A DNA stretch of 10,063 nt, from assembly GCA_017630975.1 (NCBI GenBank), contig JAGBUF010000186.1:1-10063 (forward strand), in the 5' to 3' direction. This DNA is from Paraprevotella sp. GTDB lineage: Bacteria > Bacteroidota > Bacteroidia > Bacteroidales > Bacteroidaceae. Numbering within the stretch: position 1 is the stretch's first letter; every line of letters starts with the position of its first letter. The position numbers and the translations under genes are program-made. Of this stretch, positions 7,217 through 10,063 are shown one piece after another. The notes under the pieces are model-generated. The model made no database searches, had not been told where the DNA came from, and saw only the letters and a list, made by a program, of their open reading frames with translations.

Positions 7217-7247
7217 TTTTTATAGTAAATTTAATTTGTTATCTTTG
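7217..7247 (+). promoter_or_regulatory. Candidate promoter of the PI-PLC-like gene
   Basis: TATCTTTG at 7240-7247 is a perfect TAnnTTTG -7 element. A T-run (TTTT at 7217-7220) lies 19 nt upstream in place of TTTG. Transcription would begin near 7253, giving a leader of about 33 nt before the ATG at 7286. It is divergent from the kinase-operon promoter about 110 bp away. Confidence 0.6.
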
Positions 7248-7285
7248 TGCATGACAAGCTATCTGTAAATTATAAACTAAGAAAC

Positions 7286-8737
7286 ATGAGAAACTATTAT
7301 TTTACTCTTGGTATTGCATTGCTGTGCTGTATTAATGTCTTTTCTGCAAACTGGATGAAACGGTTGCCAAATCATTTGTTTTTATCACAAGTCTCTATCC
7401 CGGGAACGCATGATTCTGCTACTGGAAATGGCGTTACGTTGGCTGCTTTTTCACAATGTCAAGATATAGATGTTGCTACTCAATGGTCGTTAGGAGTACG
7501 TGCCTTTGATTTCAGACCGAAAGTGAATGGCGACCATTTGCATATCAATCATGGTATAGCACAAACTTCGCTCCGTTTTGATGATGCGTTATTCTTGTTG
7601 CGCGATTCATTAATCGCCAACCCATCAGAGTTTGCTGTGGTGCATATGTTGTATGCTACTGGGTATGATAATGAGAAGGATGTCTATGTTACGATGTTGA
7701 ACGAACTTTTGAATAGGGATGATTTGAAGGACTATCTTATAGATTTTCGTTCTGATTTGACTGTCGGAGATATGCGCGGAAAGATATTATTGTTGAGTAG
7801 AGAACAATATGCCACAGTTCCTATTACAGGTGGATTCTTTCAGAATTGGTGTGGCTGGTTGGATTGGGGCGCACAAACATCATGTTCTATTATCGGCCCC
7901 GGTAATACGGTCACCAAACGGAGCAAACTTTATGTTCAGGATTTTTCAAATACGACTGATGAGAATGGTGGAGTAAAAGCTAAAATCGATGCGGTTAAGC
8001 AGATGCTGAATTTTAGCACAAAACATGAAACGAACAAAAGTGATGATGTCATTTGGGTGTTTAATTTTGCTTCGGCATATCATGGCTCGTTGTCAACGGC
8101 AAATGGCTATCGGGAAAATGCAACCAATACGAATGCTGCCATTATAGAATATTTGAAAGAGAATGTGCCGGGGCCAACCGGAGTTATTTTAATGGATTAT
8201 GCAGGAGTGGATAGGAGTCCTAACGTATCTACCGGTAAATATCTGACGAGGGGCAAAGAGGCCATTGATTCGATTATCGTTAATAATTACAAATGGCTTA
8301 CTTTGGTGAACCAAGACATCTATGACAGGGTTATCAAACGAGTTGACAGACTTTATTCCAAATTAGAAGATGCAGAAACGACCATTGCAGAAGAGTGTAA
8401 AGATGTAGCCGCAGAATTTGAAGATGATTTATTGGCGGCAAGAGCTGTTGTGGACAGCATGAAATCGGAAATGGACAGTTTATGTGCCAATTGGTTGTTG
8501 ACGGAGAGCTATACTATAGAATATACACCGACAAATAAAATAATAACAGGTATTATATCTTCAGCACAAGAGGCACAAACAAAGTATGAACAAGAGATGT
8601 CGGTGGGTGTAGTGCGTAAGGAGAATAAGGTTGTTCAAATCTATACGATTAGTGGCGAACGATTGAATCAGAGGAAACAAGGTGATATTAATATTGTTCG
8701 TTATGCTAATGGTGTGGTAAAGAAAGAATTATATTAA
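7286..8737 (+). CDS. Secreted phosphatidylinositol-specific phospholipase C-like protein with C-terminal extension
   Basis: A 483-residue exported protein. The ATG at 7286 is used because the earlier in-frame GTG at 7247 overlaps the promoter, and because a clean signal peptide then follows (MRNYYFTLGIALLCCINVFSA, cut near residue 21). The PI-PLC X-type domain fills about 22-345: SIPGTHDSATG carries His42-Asp43, FDFRP carries Arg77, and INHG carries His89. They match in order and spacing the B. cereus enzyme's His32, Arg69 and His82. Asp304 lies in VILMDYAG, a strand near the end of the barrel. Family members cut phosphatidylinositol or glycosyl-PI to diacylglycerol and inositol phosphate without calcium; the substrate here is unproven. 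Residues about 345-405 form a charged, probable coiled coil, and the last 42 residues (VVQIYTISGERL, GDINIVRYANG) resemble a C-terminal sorting or small beta domain of Bacteroidetes secreted proteins. The usual family length is about 300, so the tail is extra. Confidence 0.85.
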   Translation: MRNYYFTLGIALLCCINVFSANWMKRLPNHLFLSQVSIPGTHDSATGNGVTLAAFSQCQDIDVATQWSLGVRAFDFRPKVNGDHLHINHGIAQTSLRFDDALFLLRDSLIANPSEFAVVHMLYATGYDNEKDVYVTMLNELLNRDDLKDYLIDFRSDLTVGDMRGKILLLSREQYATVPITGGFFQNWCGWLDWGAQTSCSIIGPGNTVTKRSKLYVQDFSNTTDENGGVKAKIDAVKQMLNFSTKHETNKSDDVIWVFNFASAYHGSLSTANGYRENATNTNAAIIEYLKENVPGPTGVILMDYAGVDRSPNVSTGKYLTRGKEAIDSIIVNNYKWLTLVNQDIYDRVIKRVDRLYSKLEDAETTIAEECKDVAAEFEDDLLAARAVVDSMKSEMDSLCANWLLTESYTIEYTPTNKIITGIISSAQEAQTKYEQEMSVGVVRKENKVVQIYTISGERLNQRKQGDINIVRYANGVVKKELY

Positions 8738-8757
8738 TATTATTACTTGCGTAAATA

Positions 8758-8795
8758 AAAAAATCAAGGGAAATTCGAATTTCCCTTGATTTTTT
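8758..8795. terminator. Bidirectional intrinsic terminator (38-bp perfect palindrome)
   Basis: This 38-base stretch equals its own reverse complement, centred between 8776 and 8777. It has a GGG/CCC core, an AT-rich inner stem and a UCGA-type tip. A-runs on one side and T-runs on the other give a U-tract in either direction. It would end the phospholipase transcript from the left, 20 nt past the stop codon, and the tRNA-Leu transcript from the right, one base past the mature 3' end. Confidence 0.9.
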
Positions 8796-8796
8796 G

Positions 8797-8878
8797 TGCG
8801 CCTAATAGGACTCGAACCTACACGCCGCGAAGCACCAGATCCTAAGTCTGGCGTGTCTACCAATTTCACCACAGGCGC
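8797..8878 (-). tRNA. tRNA-Leu (anticodon UAG)
   Basis: The minus strand folds as a class II tRNA of 82 nt. The acceptor stem is GCGCCTG with TAGGCGC (one G-U pair) and the discriminator is A. The D arm contains AATTGGTAGA. The anticodon stem CCAGA/TCTGG encloses CTTAGGA, giving anticodon TAG (plus-strand bases 8842-8844), which reads CUA and, by wobble, other CUN Leu codons. A variable arm (TGCTTCGCGGCGT) and T arm GTAGG-TTCGAGT-CCTAT follow. The long variable arm fits Leu. CCA is not encoded and must be added after transcription. Confidence 0.97.
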
Positions 8879-8890
8879 TTAAGACGAGTG

Positions 8891-8922
8891 CAAAGATAGG
8901 AAGTTTTCTTTGCCCTTCCAAA
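8891..8922 (-). promoter_or_regulatory. Promoter of tRNA-Leu
   Basis: On the minus strand TTTG (8922-8919) is followed after exactly 20 nt by TATCTTTG (8898-8891), a full match to the Bacteroidetes sigma-ABfr consensus. The start point would be about 6 nt before the tRNA 5' end at 8878. The -33 box directly abuts the stop codon of the peptidase gene upstream. Confidence 0.8.
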
Positions 8923-9939
8923 TTATTTGTTCAGAAATTCTCGTGCCGTCTCAATCATCGTGTCCTTATTGCGAAGAACATCGTCGGTAGAAAGTGATGT
9001 GAAGATGTCGGGTACGATGCCAAATTCAATATGATTCATTCCGGCATCGTACATGGGGCAAGCCGAGAAACGTACCGACCACCCGTTGGGCAGTTCGGAG
9101 GAGAAGGGCAGACCGGAACCGCCACCGGTGTTGTCGCCCATGATGGTGACCAAAGGCATGGCCTTCATGTTGCGCACAAAGGTATTGGTAGCACTGTAAC
9201 AAGTGCGATTGGTTAGGACGACAACTCTTTTCTGCCATCTGATGCCTTGCGATGGGACAATATATTCTGCCTCTGGAGTAGAGAAATCATTATGACCGTT
9301 TCCGGTCTTGTGGCTGAGATAACCTACCAACTGCTTTTCGTTGGTGAAACGTTCGGACAGGCGCTCAGCATAGGTCAGTGTTCCACCGGAGTTATTGCGC
9401 ACATCTACAATCAGTCCGTTGCACAGACGCAGATGATGCATCACTTCATCCAAGTTACCATTACCGATACCCGAAGAGAAACTTTCGTACCGGATGTAAC
9501 CGATGTTGTCGTCCAAAATCTGGTATTTGATACCGGCTGCGATGCGGTAGTCCGTACCTAAATAATATTTCAGCAGGTTCTCGTTGAAATTCTCAGGATA
9601 ATCCTCATGCCATTTCCAATAGCGTCCCACGTCGGCAGAGGTGTATAAATTAACATGTCCGTCGCGCAGTTCTGCAAGCATCTCGCATAGCACTTCAAAT
9701 AATTGATCGTCGGTCATTCCATCGTTGATGCGAGGACGATATTTTGCATACACCTTACCCCAAGGCAGGCATCCGTTCTGTACCTTGTAGTCATGGAAAC
9801 AATAGCGGTTGTCTATGATGTGCCACAGTGCCTCGAAATTACCGGTGGGGGTGTCTGCTTGTTCTTCTTCGCGGATGCAACTCGTCAGGCAGAGGAGTGT
9901 GAAGAATATGATGGTGAATAAGACTTGTATCTGTTTCAT
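8923..9939 (-). CDS. S41-family peptidase lipoprotein with tricorn-like active-site pattern
   Basis: A 338-residue lipoprotein. The signal peptide ends in LTSC with lipid-bearing Cys21, and IREEE right after it resembles the acidic lipoprotein export signal of Bacteroidetes, so surface display is possible. The S41 (C-terminal processing peptidase-like) domain covers about 130-335: the start of a strand-turn motif at VDVRNNSGG (178-186), the nucleophile Ser249 in TCYSATNTF, and GIVPDI (307-312) at the end. The CtpA general-base Lys is missing, because MGDNTGGGSG (267-276) stands where TxGK would be. Instead His95 in LRDGH and Glu305 in IEFGIVPD fit the tricorn/IRBP branch. I see no PDZ domain. 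The target is unknown. It follows the partial gene at the right edge by 13 nt, likely one operon. Confidence 0.85.
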   Translation of the reverse strand: MKQIQVLFTIIFFTLLCLTSCIREEEQADTPTGNFEALWHIIDNRYCFHDYKVQNGCLPWGKVYAKYRPRINDGMTDDQLFEVLCEMLAELRDGHVNLYTSADVGRYWKWHEDYPENFNENLLKYYLGTDYRIAAGIKYQILDDNIGYIRYESFSSGIGNGNLDEVMHHLRLCNGLIVDVRNNSGGTLTYAERLSERFTNEKQLVGYLSHKTGNGHNDFSTPEAEYIVPSQGIRWQKRVVVLTNRTCYSATNTFVRNMKAMPLVTIMGDNTGGGSGLPFSSELPNGWSVRFSACPMYDAGMNHIEFGIVPDIFTSLSTDDVLRNKDTMIETAREFLNK

Positions 9940-9952
9940 CTTGTACCGCAGT

Positions 9953-10063
9953 TTACATTATGAATGAATGGTGTTGAGGTTCTCTGCGCTTGACGAAACT
10001 GAAGTGCTTGACATAGCCGATCATGAAACTGTGGTTCCATGTATGGCTCTTGATGCCGTTCAC
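9953..10063 (-). CDS. C-terminal end of an unidentified protein, possibly an outer-membrane beta-barrel
   Basis: The last 36 codons and the stop of a gene that enters from the right edge, read in one open frame. The visible part includes HTWNHSFMIGYVKHFSFVKR near its start and then a charged, His-rich tail ending in FIM. Alternating aromatic and polar residues in SFMIGYVKHFSF look like closing strands of an outer-membrane barrel, but the fragment is too short to name a family. The peptidase gene starts 13 nt after its stop on the same strand, so the two are probably co-transcribed. Confidence 0.6.
   Translation of the reverse strand: MNGIKSHTWNHSFMIGYVKHFSFVKRREPQHHSFIM

Noticed and set aside
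7251..7268. Five-codon reading frame (ATG to TAA) before the phospholipase gene, a possible leader peptide
   Set aside because: It begins at or before the expected transcription start near 7253, so its ATG is probably not in the mRNA.
8797..8878. tRNA-Leu as an integration site of a mobile element
   Set aside because: No integrase, no direct repeat of the tRNA 3' end and no phage or plasmid genes are visible on either side.
1..10063. CRISPR array or anti-phage defence island
   Set aside because: No regularly spaced direct repeats were seen. The kinase with LRR could recall a defence sensor, but no nuclease, toxin or other effector gene lies near it.

Overview
The window looks like chromosome from a Bacteroidales bacterium, probably a gut Bacteroides, Phocaeicola or Prevotella relative. 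The evidence is Bacteroidetes-type promoters (TTTG, about 20 nt, TAnnTTTG) in front of several genes, few strong Shine-Dalgarno sites, a BspA-type leucine-rich-repeat protein, lipoproteins with acidic residues just after the lipid-bearing Cys, and secreted polysaccharide-degrading enzymes. I see no insertion sequence, integrase, phage gene or CRISPR array.

Left part (1-3169): the start of a lipoprotein of the GH105 unsaturated rhamnogalacturonyl hydrolase type runs left off the window. Divergent from it is a full-length exported protein of the PcRGLX/YetA family (exo-rhamnogalacturonan lyase, PL26 type). The lyase would release unsaturated oligosaccharides that the hydrolase can cut, so this is probably one edge of a rhamnogalacturonan-I (pectin) degradation locus. 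No SusC/SusD pair is visible.

Middle (3171-4895): umuD and umuC, encoding a translesion DNA polymerase V. They follow the lyase gene by one base, and no separate promoter can be seen. Both proteins keep every key residue at, or four residues from, the E. coli position.

Middle right (4923-7099, minus strand): a two-gene unit. A 193-residue protein of unknown function, with an HTH-like N-terminal domain and a beta-rich C-terminal domain, is followed by a receptor-like protein: a divergent Ser/Thr kinase domain, one membrane helix, and a predicted periplasmic domain of seven 23-residue leucine-rich repeats. This is the most unusual part of the window.

Right (7286-10063): a secreted phosphatidylinositol-specific phospholipase C-like protein with a coiled coil and a sorting-signal-like tail is transcribed to the right. 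A 38-bp perfect palindrome, a bidirectional terminator, separates it from a convergent tRNA-Leu(UAG) that has its own well-formed promoter. Behind the tRNA lies a minus-strand S41 peptidase lipoprotein, preceded by the last 36 codons of another gene, perhaps an outer-membrane protein, in the same transcription unit.
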